A stretch of DNA of 64,000 bases, taken from contig NMRA01000330.1 in assembly GCA_002633005.1 (NCBI GenBank), positions 126,001-190,000 on the forward strand, written 5' to 3'. Positions 49,301 through 60,257 of this stretch are shown piece by piece. The position numbers were made by a program, and so were the translations under genes. Source of the DNA: Phoronis australis. Lineage: Eukaryota; Phoronida; Phoronidae. The notes under the pieces were generated by a model, which was not told where the DNA came from, did no database searches, and saw only the letters and a program-made list of their open reading frames with translations. How positions within the stretch are numbered: position 1 is the first letter of the stretch; every line of letters starts with the position of its first letter.

Positions 49301-51739
49301 ATTACCGTCTGCTGTAACCTGGTCATAGAATCTCTATCAGACATAGTTAACACGTGTTCCTGATTTGCACCACGGCCAACGGAAATCGGGATTTGTACAC
49401 AGGGCATTTTTGTAATCTGAGATGCATCAAATATTCATCGATCTAGATTTATAATGTCGAGTATTTCTGAATCCCAGTGTTTAATAATTATAGCCCACTT
49501 CGTCGGTTTGGAGGCGAACACGAAACTGGTGTTTATTCTTCGCACCTACGGGTCAGCAACTTCCCAACCCTTACTTCGAAAAAACGTTTTAAGTTACATA
49601 TCAATGATCTTGCGTTGAGCTGCAAGTGCAATGAGATCGTAACGCGACGTGTACACTTCCACGTTGATAATTAGTCAGAATTTTTTTTCCTATTTTAATG
49701 TGACGCAATCGACAGGGCGAGAAAGGTTCCTTTTTGAAATCAGTCCCAGGCCATATTCAAACTCACTGACAACCTCAGCGATCGCAGTCTGACTCTTTAC
49801 TAGCGGAGGTAAATCCCACACGGGAGGGTAGCCCATCACCTGATAATGGCAACGACTTTGATTTCGTTAAATGACTAGCAGACAACTGTTAGATCTTTAA
49901 CAAAATCACAAAAACAGCGAATTTTGCTGTTTTCTAGATTAGGCCAAACTTAATAACTCCAAAAGGTGTATCCCATACAACAATAATCCTAAACGTCATT
50001 TCCAGAAAATAAACCGATTATGCCCCTTTAAAGGCTTGAAAAGATGACAGAATGCCTTAATTCAAGGTCTACTATCTTGTAAGCGACTACAAAAAAATTA
50101 CTATACTAAACTTTATTAGTGTGTTAAGGTTCTTAGAAACACTTACGGACCTGCCCTTCCACGTCAGTGCGGATGAAATGTATTATGTCACGGTCCGTAT
50201 ATTCACATGTGTCCTTCAACGAGAAAATTCGGAATAACTTTTATGCGGCCTTTCAGCGTGAATGCGACCACATGACTATCTGGAGCATCATTTGAACTCT
50301 AGATTTAGTTCATTTTCAAAGTGATATTTATAAACCGTTCGGTTCAACCCTTAAGGGCATTCAACATTCACGTACTATATGAAAAGTCAGTACATATATG
50401 TGGAAATTAGGTAAGGGTTCGTGGCATTCAATATTCCGCTTGGTTAAATATTGACCGATTACTCCTGGGCTAAATGAAATGATAAAAACAGACTCTATAC
50501 CACGAAATTATCCAAATATATCAATTAGATATTCAACTCAAGACTTCAAAAAAATTCGCTATTTAGAATGGCACTTATTTGCAAGGTAATGCTATCAGTT
50601 TCATCATTCTTTAGTCTGTGAGGATTAAATTACGCGCTAGGGCTTTGGATGGATTTTAGTAACGAAACGAAACCAGGCTAAAAAGAGTTACCTTTGTTTA
50701 TGAATGACACTCTGTCTACAGTGCTTGTCCACTCGGCCTCTCCCATCACGGAATTAAGTTCAGTTTACCTCCTTAGCTACGATGTAGATATAATGATCCA
50801 TCAAAGTGGGCACCGAGACTTGATACAAAAGCCTGGAGGGTTTTTTAAATTCTCTTAATTTACCGACTTAAAAGAGCTATCTTTCATGATGAACGTTTCG
50901 CTGGTGGAGTAGATGTCATCTTGTTTCAATTATAATTTGACCGTAGGCGTCAGCCTGTTATAAAGTTAGAATTATGACTAACGACCATCGTAAACACGAG
51001 ATTGAAGAAACGTGAATAGGCTTGTGGGTCAAAGCCTGTTTCATTATGTAGGTTATTTAAAAATACACTTTCCACTTTTTTCAGTTAAAAACTTCGTAAA
51101 AAGAATTTCAACGTAAACCAATTCAGTTTATATTTACTAAAAGCGACCCTCTTTCAAAGGAACTCATTAAAACAGAATATAAGTATAATTTTTCAATTGA
51201 GGATTTTTATTTTCTGTAGGTGCACCGACAAAATGGCCACCACAGTTGAATGTCTCTGTATTTCATATTTTGCAAATTGTCATTGAAACGCAAACAGGCA
51301 GGGTTGTAACGCAATGACGAAACGTTCCTCTTTGAGTGATACATGTATCTCTCCAGAAATGAAACTCTTTCAGTGTTCTAAACCGAAGGCAAGAAGGCCT
51401 TTAAATCCCGAAACTGAAAAAATCGCAATTAATGTTTGCAGTGGAAGAAAATAAGGAAATTTTTGAGTAATCCCACGTGAACTAATAACATAAAATGTGA
51501 ATGAGGCTCTCCTAATGCATAAAATACTATTAACGAAGAGCTCGCTTTTTGTGCTCTGCGTTGATACAAGCCGTGTTCTGTAACCGGGTCAAATCTCTGT
51601 ACTCGAAACTCTACTCGAAGATTATACATGGTACGCTTCGAACGAATATAATGCAAATTTGTAATCTTATCATGCGGCGTGATTGGTTGATTTTCGATTC
51701 TGTGTGAGACGGAGTCGTGTCCGAGTTAGGATCAAAATT
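46348..51739. other. 5.4 kb with no gene seen
   Basis: It includes the presumed promoter of the Ly6-type gene near 46348. A 104-codon minus frame (48898-48584) is the longest open stretch but has no family match I know. A poly-C run lies at 48205-48213. Confidence 0.35.
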
Positions 51740-51878
51740 AGACCCTGGGTCCTGGGTAAAGTTTAGTAACGCTAACGTATCGCGAGATTCCCGGAGATAT
51801 CGCCGCGTATTTTCAATGAGAGCACGTGATTTTGGCTAGATTTTTCTCGCCGCGAGACGTAAACTCGACCCAGGTCTT
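51740..51878. mobile_element. MITE-like repeat with GACCCTGGGTC ends
   Basis: The left end AGACCCTGGGTCCTGGGTAA and right end ACTCGACCCAGGTCTT are imperfect inverted repeats. The inside has CGCGAGATT...GAGAGCACGTGATTTTGGC and TTTTTCTCGCCGCGAGA, and parts recur near 16930, 21650 and 26820. The family is unknown to me. Confidence 0.6.
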
Positions 51879-52317
51879 AAAAAAATATGCGCTCTTCATG
51901 AGTATGTTAATTACTCTTTTTAAGCAACGTCACTGCATTAGTAAATAGCCCTGAATTCCCCGGTAGCCATATTGCCCTTACGTAAAATATTTTATAACAA
52001 ATTTTACCCAAATAAAAATTTGTTTTAGGACAGAAGGCGCTGCGCGGGGTTGGTTTTTAATGAAAGTAAAGCCAAGTTCGCTTGTGCCATCTCTGGAAAC
52101 AATTTCCAAAACTATGACGTCACGTTTGACTTCGCCTTTGTTGTGGTGCACCATTATTATAACGGGCTCCGCGTGTACACTGTCTGTTCTTACTGTAGCA
52201 AGTTTTCGCTGCTTTTGTATTTTGTCGCAAATTTAGAAAGAGTAATAATATTTTGTTGTGTAAAAATTTAGAACGTAATTTAATTACTTATGCTTTGACA
52301 ATATTTCAAACACTGAG

Positions 52318-52476
52318 TTGGCGCATTTGGATGACATCCAGGCACGACAAGCTGCCTGGTGCGATACGTCAACACAAGACACCTGCCAAGCACTTGTGGC
52401 GAGAAATATTATTCCATATATCAACATTACAAGCTCACCAACCAGTCATTTTAGTGGCCAAAGTTTGTTCGGTTGC
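52318..52476 (+). CDS. Isolated candidate exon, unrecognised
   Basis: A 53-codon open stretch begins after AATATTTCAAACACTGAG and ends TTCGGTTGC before the strong donor GTAAGT, phase 0. It reads LAHLDDIQARQAAWCDTSTQ, then DTCQALVARNIIPYINITSS, with three cysteines and an N-glycosylation sequon (NIT), which would suit a secreted or membrane protein. It has no start codon. The frame is open further upstream to about 52280, so the acceptor could lie earlier. No neighbouring exon was found. Confidence 0.4.
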
Positions 52477-54808
52477 GTAAGTACGCTTTCAAGTATGCTC
52501 GCGAAACACTCGCCTTTCACTCGCGTGATTTTGCGTGGTTTTGTGTAATCTTGCTTTTCTCGCAAGAAACTTGGTCAACGGAACGCACCCTTGGATAAAG
52601 GCGGTGGCCGGGTTCAAACTTTCTTTGGCATAAGTTCTCTAGTGCTGTAATGCAAAGGGTAAACCATTGGCGTGATGGTAAGTGACAAGAACCTAACCAT
52701 ACATACTTATGAAACACTTATCGGATGTAAGAGCAGTGAATGAATTACCTCTATGAGAAGAGGGATGCATTACACCGCTAATCCGGAGACAGGCCTATTC
52801 AACAAGCGTGCAGTGAATCCCCTCACAAAACACGTGCTGGATTGTGTATTGGACACTTCACAATTAATCTTGATCGTCATTTATAAGAATACACATAAGG
52901 ACAAAAGGATCAAGTTTGTTCGATCAGACAGCAGTGTAAATGACCACGTCTCGAGTGTCGTCAGTCATGCCGCCTTTATCTCGTCGCGCGGTTAATCAAA
53001 TGACTGCGTGTCAATTACAGTTTCCCCACAAACATAAACTCATACGATAAATCATAGAAATTTTATTTGAAATTGTAAAAACTAAGGTGAACATTGACCC
53101 AAGCTCAAGGTTTTCAAGAAAGGTCGAGTTTTGAGGCAGTTCACGGTAAATTTCCTAACAAGATGGCTTCCATGTCAAACAAGTACAGTAAATGAAAAGT
53201 GGTTTGGGGGAACAAAATGACGACATCGCCGACTTAAATCATTTCATCATTTGTCTCCAATGTCGAAATTATAAGCACACAATAATCAGCATGGATTAGT
53301 TGGGATACCGAAGACAACACAAAGATGTAAAATTGGTCACACCAAGGCCAAATCATGCCCATCTCCTGATTGGCTGAAAACCAACACTCACTCGAGCGGA
53401 CCAAAGAGTGCATGCGTGCAGCCAAAAACTAAAATTCCGTAATATTTGCACCATTCACTACTTGCTGGGGCACAAAATGTTTTATTGGATATCTGACTAC
53501 TATATATCTTGAAGAACTCACATTATTTGACGAATTTGTCTTCAGTAAGTTCCGTTGTCAATGTTGATAGTATATACACTGAAGGCCGATGGAATATTTT
53601 GTTCTCGTTTTATTCGAGATCCAGTGATAACAGAATTCTAATCGGGCGTCCTGGTCGGACTCGTAAATCAGTCGAAACGCAAGTGCTGCCCGACGGTGTT
53701 GTCCAAGAGCTAAGTATTCATATACTAGGGCTCTTCGTTGATGTTCTGTAAGAAAAAAATTTCCACAAACCCCTGGATGAATTGTTCCGTCATTCATTGT
53801 TGGAATAGGTTCGCCGGATAGATGGTTTCAATCGCCATCTAGTGTCACGTCGTACGAGCGCTATCATGAACCGGGCATGTCTCATCACCGGGCATGTCTC
53901 TCAGCGCGTAGTTTGGAATATTGTTGTGTTTAATCTTGCAACTTGCAATAGATTTTAATAAAGGCTGGGGAAAAACGCAGCCTACTATACAATACATTCA
54001 CCCGGTATTGAGTGCATGCACTCCACTCGGGGGTGGCTCAAACTAGATGTTCGTGGAGATTACCACCCGTGTTTGTACAGATGTAGTCATGGCCTAGAGT
54101 TTCTTTTGTGACAAAATTCAACCAATAAGCCAGGTTCATAATAGACATACCAGGACCATATAGTGCCAATGGCAGTCCTACCTCTATAAAGTCAGAGCTA
54201 ATTTTGGCAAATATTCCTTTTACTACTCTGGTGGTCTGTTATGGAGCCATCTCAATTCAGCTGTCCACTGCAGTGAATATTCATAGGCATATTTAAATCC
54301 TGGTACCTGTGTAATGTTTAATTGTATGGTCCCTCACTTTCTTTTTCATATTTTTTATTCCATTTTTAATGATGTGTTTTTTTTCTATTGCCAATTTGTT
54401 AGCAAGATTTTCAATGTTATATTTCGTATCAGGATCCTATAGGAGAACAGCATTACGATGAATAAGTTTTATCCTGAATAAATTTATCTAAATACTGTAA
54501 TTCTTAAATTAAAACAAGGATTGTCTAAAGACTGAAAAGGCCACGTGTGAATTTGTCACTGCATAATGTTGCACGAATTTGTGTACTGCAGTCACCGGCA
54601 AAAAGGCAACAACTAAGTGAACCCACAGGCCTGCGGAGACCATTTTGCGGAACACCTCATTGGAAATATTGCCCTCGTTGATATGATTGTCGCACGTACT
54701 GGGCGAACAACACAAAAGACATTTACTGGTTGAATAACGAGACGGTGACTAATGGAAACTAGTGGAAGTTAACGGTTCTACACCAGAACCTGAATATCTA
54801 CGTGTATA
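52477..54808. other. No gene seen
   Basis: Frames overlap on both strands at 53509-53797 without clear choice; a minus one (FLTEHQRRALVYEYLALGQH) is helical and could be a transposon scrap. GGGCATGTCTC occurs twice at about 53871-53899. Confidence 0.35.
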
Positions 54809-54960
54809 CATGGGCAGCGCAGCACTGATAACAGTGGGGGCTAAAGCCCCCTCAGAATCCCTGTGGTGCACCGCCTATAGACCATGTGAGGCGTGGCACT
54901 GAAAAAAGTGGGGGCTATAGCCACCCCCCCCCCCCAGCCCCCTATGGTGCGCCGCCCTTG
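54809..54960. repeat. GC-rich hairpin repeat (GGCGG family), dimeric copy
   Basis: Two units, CATGGGCAGCGCAGCACTG... and GTGAGGCGTGGCACTGAAAA..., each with a GGGGGCTA-TAGCC stem, end in GGTGCGCCGCCCTTGG. A 13-base poly-C run interrupts the second unit. Confidence 0.75.
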
Positions 54961-56520
54961 GTATAGCAAAATATTTAAAAAAACTACGGACTTAAATCCT
55001 GTAAAATAATACATTTTCTGAAAATAGAAAGCCTGTAGAATTCGATTTTTGAAATTTCACGAGTCTGACATTAATTAGGTCTCGTGACCAGGTGTTTTTA
55101 GTAAAATTTAGCAAAAAAAAAACAAAGTGCCTTCATGATAAGACAAAGGTACCAATAACGTGATCAAATTTAGACGAATTTCAAAAACGCAGTTTTCTAA
55201 GATATCACATCGTTTTCGCTTTATGCAACTTTTTCGTGAAAATCATAAATAAAGTCCTATTTTTTGATAGTCCCTCACGCAAAAGTGAAACATTTGAAAA
55301 ATAATTATTAAAATAGTTTTGGAGAACAGTGCAAGCGGCATATTATCTAATAGTTTCATCTGAATCCAACCAGCCATCTGAGATACGATGTTCCGAAGTT
55401 AACTAAATTTATAATTTTTCTAGAAATTTAGAATAACCGACGCGTGAAAGATGAATACCGGCGAGAAGTGAAGGCGCATAAAAGGCAGTAATGTCTTTCT
55501 CTTACCTGCGGGTCGCAATCAAAATCGTAATAGTCCCCTGGTGGTTTGTTATACAAGCTCTGCATATTTAGAAACGTAACATGCAAAATAAGGAATTTCA
55601 AGTGACAAATCCTTTGATCAAAAGAATTTTAGAGTTGTTACTCCATCAAAGGAATTTGAATTAGTTATTTTCAGCGAAATTATTCAATCAATGGAAACAA
55701 AAAAACACGTGGTTTCACCAATTTATTGCATACTAGATTCAGTTTAGAGTTTGCACATTTTGCAACCGCACCAGGAGCCTGGTGGAACGAATTGTTTTTT
55801 ACAATACCGTGTACCTTGGAATGACACCACGAACTCGTTTTTTTAATTTGAAAGAATAGTAACCTATCACGAACAAACATCAACGACATCAGTTAAGTTG
55901 AAAAAGTAAGACAAAAATTGCGCAACACTAGTATTTGCAAGATCTGTGTTCTCTTGTTTTCTTTCGCTTTTATCTACCTTTGTGCGACTCGACCCTTAGC
56001 TCCGCTCAATGACTTTCATCGCCAACTCACACCTTGTTTTTCTATGTTGGAACGTCGTTTCGAGGACCCACCTTGATAATGACAGTTGGCCATGACCCGC
56101 TTTGTGGCTACTCAATGAGGTGTGGTCTACGTTGACAACCATACCTCATTTAATGTTCATTGTCCCGTTAACAAAGTTTATCCTACGATGGTATCGAATC
56201 TTTAAAAATAACAGATTTATTGTTTAACACGAAGGAGCAGGGTCCTTTCAGTGGGTTATATCTGATTGCAAGATCTCGTACTATGACTGTTGTTATGGAG
56301 TGAGTCTTCTGGCAGCCATTGTTGAAGAGAACAGTTAATGAATTCAAAACATAGCGAGAATTATTAAAATGGTACGAGTATAACCGCGGCTACATTTCTC
56401 CCGTGTTTAAACGGAAAGTAACTCTACGTCCACGGAAAGTAACTCTACGTCCAAATATCAAAATTCACAAAATTCGGTTAATTAGTGAACTCATAAAGCG
56501 TAAATAATCAATGTTTTGAT
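54961..56520. other. No gene seen
   Basis: AT-rich sequence. A 17-base stretch (GGAAAGTAACTCTACGTCC) is doubled at about 56413-56452. No exon is supported. Confidence 0.4.
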
Positions 56521-56530
56521 GTCGTGTTTA

Positions 56531-56576
56531 TAATGATGATGATGATGACGATGATGACGATGACGACGATGATGAC

Positions 56577-56611
<35 letters not shown>
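56531..56611 (+). repeat. GAT/GAC trinucleotide microsatellite
   Basis: Repeats of GAT with GAC variants run into the gap at 56612. In-frame they read poly-M, poly-D or poly-H and account for the long open frames across the gap. Confidence 0.97.
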
Positions 56612-57596
56612 NNNNNNNNNNNNNNNNNNNNNNNNNNNNNNNNNNNNNNNNNNNNNNNNNNNNNNNNNNNNNNNNNNNNNNNNNNNNNNNNNNNNNNNNN
56701 NNNNNNNNNNNNNNNNNNNNNNNNNNNNNNNNNNNNNNNNNNNNNNNNNNNNNNNNNNNNNNNNNNNNNNNNNNNNNNNNNNNNNNNNNNNNNNNNNNNN
56801 NNNNNNNNNNNNNNNNNNNNNNNNNNNNNNNNNNNNNNNNNNNNNNNNNNNNNNNNNNNNNNNNNNNNNNNNNNNNNNNNNNNNNNNNNNNNNNNNNNNN
56901 NNNNNNNNNNNNNNNNNNNNNNNNNNNNNNNNNNNNNNNNNNNNNNNNNNNNNNNNNNNNNNNNNNNNNNNNNNNNNNNNNNNNNNNNNNNNNNNNNNNN
57001 NNNNNNNNNNNNNNNNNNNNNNNNNNNNNNNNNNNNNNNNNNNNNNNNNNNNNNNNNNNNNNNNNNNNNNNNNNNNNNNNNNNNNNNNNNNNNNNNNNNN
57101 NNNNNNNNNNNNNNNNNNNNNNNNNNNNNNNNNNNNNNNNNNNNNNNNNNNNNNNNNNNNNNNNNNNNNNNNNNNNNNNNNNNNNNNNNNNNNNNNNNNN
57201 NNNNNNNNNNNNNNNNNNNNNNNNNNNNNNNNNNNNNNNNNNNNNNNNNNNNNNNNNNNNNNNNNNNNNNNNNNNNNNNNNNNNNNNNNNNNNNNNNNNN
57301 NNNNNNNNNNNNNNNNNNNNNNNNNNNNNNNNNNNNNNNNNNNNNNNNNNNNNNNNNNNNNNNNNNNNNNNNNNNNNNNNNNNNNNNNNNNNNNNNNNNN
57401 NNNNNNNNNNNNNNNNNNNNNNNNNNNNNNNNNNNNNNNNNNNNNNNNNNNNNNNNNNNNNNNNNNNNNNNNNNNNNNNNNNNNNNNNNNNNNNNNNNNN
57501 NNNNNNNNNNNNNNNNNNNNNNNNNNNNNNNNNNNNNNNNNNNNNNNNNNNNNNNNNNNNNNNNNNNNNNNNNNNNNNNNNNNNNNNNNNNNNNNN
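56612..57596. other. Assembly gap of 985 N
   Basis: The gap lies between the GAT microsatellite and a poly-G tract (57600-57627). Its true content and size are unknown. Confidence 0.98.
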
Positions 57597-57756
57597 ATGG
57601 GGGGGAGGTCGGGAGGGGGGGGGGGGTTTGCCAGGAAAATTTTCTGTTTTTACCTTTAAAAATCAAGCAATTTCCTTGATTCCTGAAGTATTATCCAAGA
57701 AAAAAAGGAAAAAAAGAAACACGGAGAACGTGTCAAACAGGAAAAACTGCACGTAA

Positions 57757-57812
57757 CACAGACTCAAACTGGCGGATAGAGCGCGCGTGCGTTACCACTA
57801 CACCACCACGAT
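57757..57812 (-). tRNA. tRNA-like relic (tRNA pseudogene or SINE head)
   Basis: On the minus strand GTGGTGTAGTGGTAACGC resembles an internal promoter A box and AGTTTGAGTCTG a degenerate B box, at tRNA-like spacing. The acceptor stem does not close well, so this is probably a tRNA-derived SINE fragment, not a working tRNA. Confidence 0.35.
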
Positions 57813-58380
57813 TTCACTACTAATCTCATCTTAAGAGACCTACTTGTTTATGGTCCACAGCGTTTGCGCGCGAAACCTACTTCTTTGTGTAATGCTTCTT
57901 ACACGTTTTATATTTTGTGCCATCAATTCTTAACAAATTTGTCGTATTTAAAATAGTCTTCAAATGCCCAAAAGACTAAATCCGTTTTTCGTGACGGGAT
58001 TGCTTTGGAAATCGTCTTAAGATAAGGTTTGACAAAAAGAGTATTGCGAGTTTCTGAGTGATTCACTAAGGACCCCCTAAATTCGCCTATGTAGACTGGG
58101 GGGGGGCTCGAAAAAGGGACCCATTTGTAAGGAACCCCAGTCTGTGAAAAAGTCTTCCTTTAATAGGGTTTTGTTCAATCAACTCGCTCTCAGTTTCTTT
58201 GGGTCGTCATTCTTGGACAAGACACCTGGAACAGTACAAGAAGAGATACTACATTGCCAAAAATAAGTACATATTTTGTTGCTCTCATAGTGTCGGTAGT
58301 TCTGAAAGTCATCCATTGATTCGCCGGGCTTTATAATATTCCCATAACGGGTGCCATAGACGCTGCATTTATTTAATCAG
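57813..58380. other. No gene seen
   Basis: Only a poly-G run (58101-58109) stands out. Confidence 0.4.
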
Positions 58381-59235
58381 ATTTAACTAAAAAATCTTCT
58401 GCACTTTTTTGTAAGCCAGCGACCTTTCTGTTGCAGAAATGAACCCTTCCATCTAATGAACCCTCTCGAAGAAAATTTAATCTTAAAAATATCCTTCAGT
58501 TTCAATGCGATCGGGCCGGGCCCAAGTGATGAAATGTCCCAATAAGTTGATAAAAACAGTGATGGCTTGACATGTGTCGGCGTCCATTGAAACACCATCC
58601 TCAGAAGCAAAAATAATGGCCACCTTGTTAGACCCAACAACAAGTAATGATGCAAAGACAAGGTCAGTTACAGGGGAGTATAACAGTAAACTAGGCTAAC
58701 AATAACGACCCCTGGTGTGCCAGTTGCCTATTGAGACTCGGCTTACACCATTTGATATGTAGAGGCTCACGAATTTTTAGCTCCCTTGTTGTTTCTGCTT
58801 GGTCAATTACAGCAAAGTCATTGAAAGACCATTGCTCATAACAATGACTGGAGCTCTGTAAAGGAATATTAATACATGAACTTCTGTCAGAATTTAGATG
58901 TTCCCTGGTCCGGGTTTTCAAATGGCGAATAGTTTGCCAATATAACTGGAACCACATCCAGCACAAAAAAGTTCTACACTACTTTAGACCATAGACCCAT
59001 AGGAATTTTGTCCTTAGCGTTTTATATAAATTAGACAGTTTTAAAGACTTAAATGTTAACACAGTAATAATTCACCAATTTGTTGAGTTTTCGTTGAGCA
59101 ATCTTGGCAAAAAAATCAACAGAGTGTTTTAGAATAATTGCACTTAGTATTGTTTACAGGTCTAATATCATCTGGGTTACGTTCTAGTCTTGCTTTCAGT
59201 ACCCTATTTACTAGTTCAAACGGAAGTCCATTCTT
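58381..59235 (-). mobile_element. Penelope-like element fragment with GIY-YIG endonuclease relic
   Basis: The minus frame 58966-58691 has the C-terminal endonuclease pattern of Penelope-like elements: QTIRHLKTRTREHLNSD, then FAVIDQAETTRELKIREPLH and WCKPSLNRQLAH. The YIG box itself has decayed (LYWQT). Upstream, 59235-59160 reads TSNLQKNGLPFELVNRVL, like the linker after the reverse transcriptase; the transcriptase core is missing. About 80 bases after the endonuclease stop comes a hammerhead-like motif on the same strand. The element is 5' truncated and decayed. Confidence 0.7.
58565..58608 (-). ncRNA. Decayed hammerhead-ribozyme-like motif (3' of Penelope ORF)
   Basis: On the minus strand: GCTT, CTGAGGA, a variable segment, GACAC, ATGTC, AAGC. 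GCTT and AAGC pair as helix I. The second core box is GACA instead of GAAA, so it should not cleave. It aligns with the better copy at 59280-59324, including the flank AAGGTGGCCA. Confidence 0.5.
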
Positions 59236-59279
59236 TTGCAAATTTGATGTAAGGTCCATCAGAAGGTGGCCAGTGCTTT

Positions 59280-59324
59280 GCTTCTGAAGATGGACTAATT
59301 AGTTAACGCCGAAACATGTCAAGC
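59280..59324 (+). ncRNA. Hammerhead-ribozyme-like motif, intact core boxes
   Basis: In order: GCTT (59280-59283), CTGAAGA (59284-59290, fits CUGANGA), a hairpin-forming GGACTAATTAGT segment, GAAAC (59311-59315), ATGTC with a GUC cleavage triplet (59318-59320), then AAGC (59321-59324) pairing exactly with GCTT. Minimal type I hammerheads with a very short helix III are known from Penelope-like elements. Helix II has an extra TAACG and may be weak. It faces opposite to the adjoining Penelope fragment. Confidence 0.5.
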
Positions 59325-59351
59325 CGATTTAATCCATCGTTCTTTTTATCA

Positions 59352-59790
59352 GTATATACAGCTACTTGCTATCATGTCTATATATACAGCTACTTGCTAT
59401 CACGTCCCTATATATACAGCTACATGCTATCATGTCCCTATATATACAGCTATGACTTGCTATCGTGTCCCTATATATATATATATATACGGCTACTTGC
59501 TATCACGTCCCTATATATGCAGCTACTTGCTATCATGTCCCTATATATGCAGCTACTTGCTATCACGTCCCTATATATACAGCTACTTGCTATCCCGTCC
59601 CTGTATATACAGCTACTTGCTATCATGTCCCTATATATACAGCTACTTGCTATCCCGTCCCTATATATATGCAACTACTTGCTATAACGTTCCTATATAT
59701 GCAGCTACTTGATATCACGTCCCTATATATATGCAGCTACTTGATATCACGTCCCTATATATATGCAGCTACTTGCTATCACGTCTCTAT
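59352..59790 (+). repeat. 27-31-bp minisatellite, about 16 units
   Basis: The unit is close to TATATACAGCTACTTGCTAT plus CACGTCCC, with variants (TGCAG for ACAG, CATG for CACG, an AT run near 59472). It makes overlapping false frames on both strands. It begins 28 bases after the hammerhead-like motif. Confidence 0.95.
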
Positions 59791-60121
59791 ATGCCGGCCC
59801 AGTCCTCTACCCACTGGCACACGTGTTAGAACTGTTCACTGGATTTTAAAAAAATCACCCAAACCCACTGATATCAATTCTCCGTGAAATGAAAAATCCG
59901 ATTGCCGGATTTCAGTGAAAGTTCGACACAAGAGGTATATCATGTGAATGAGCTGGCACCGTTTGATTTTCGAACGGATTAGACCATTGCAGTGCCTTCT
60001 ATTGGCCATTTGGTGTGACATTTTTTCCGGATTAAGTTATAGATAACAGATTGAACTTCCTTGAAGGATTCCAACGACATTTGGAGCTGAGGCACATGAC
60101 GCTCCGGCACCGTTAAGTTTT
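59791..60121. other. No gene seen
   Basis: Unique sequence between the minisatellite and a possible start codon at 60122. Confidence 0.4.
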
Positions 60122-60257
60122 ATGGCGGAGTCAACTAATGTAGCGCTCGATAGTGGCCATGTTGATTTCGACAAGGGGCTTTCAAAGTGTTGTTTGTGGG
60201 AGGAGCGCTTCCGGGTGATATCTCGAGAGCCGATTGACGGATTCTTGGTCATTAGCA
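60122..60257 (+). CDS. Weak candidate first exon, unrecognised
   Basis: ATG at 60122 opens MAESTNVALDSGHVDFDKGL, continues CCLWEERFRVISREP and reaches a fair donor (GTATGG) in phase 1. No next exon or family was found; the frame may be chance. Confidence 0.22.

Noticed and set aside
56491-57756. Open frames of 391 and 410 codons on both strands
   Set aside because: Most of their length is the 985-base gap, flanked by GAT repeats and poly-G.
59160-59330. Minus-strand coding read right through the plus-strand hammerhead motif
   Set aside because: The part from about 59250 on aligns with the 3' untranslated end of the element in the other orientation, so only 59235-59160 was kept as a possible coding relic.
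59316-59887. Overlapping tyrosine-rich frames
   Set aside because: Translation of the 27-31-bp minisatellite, seen in several frames at once.
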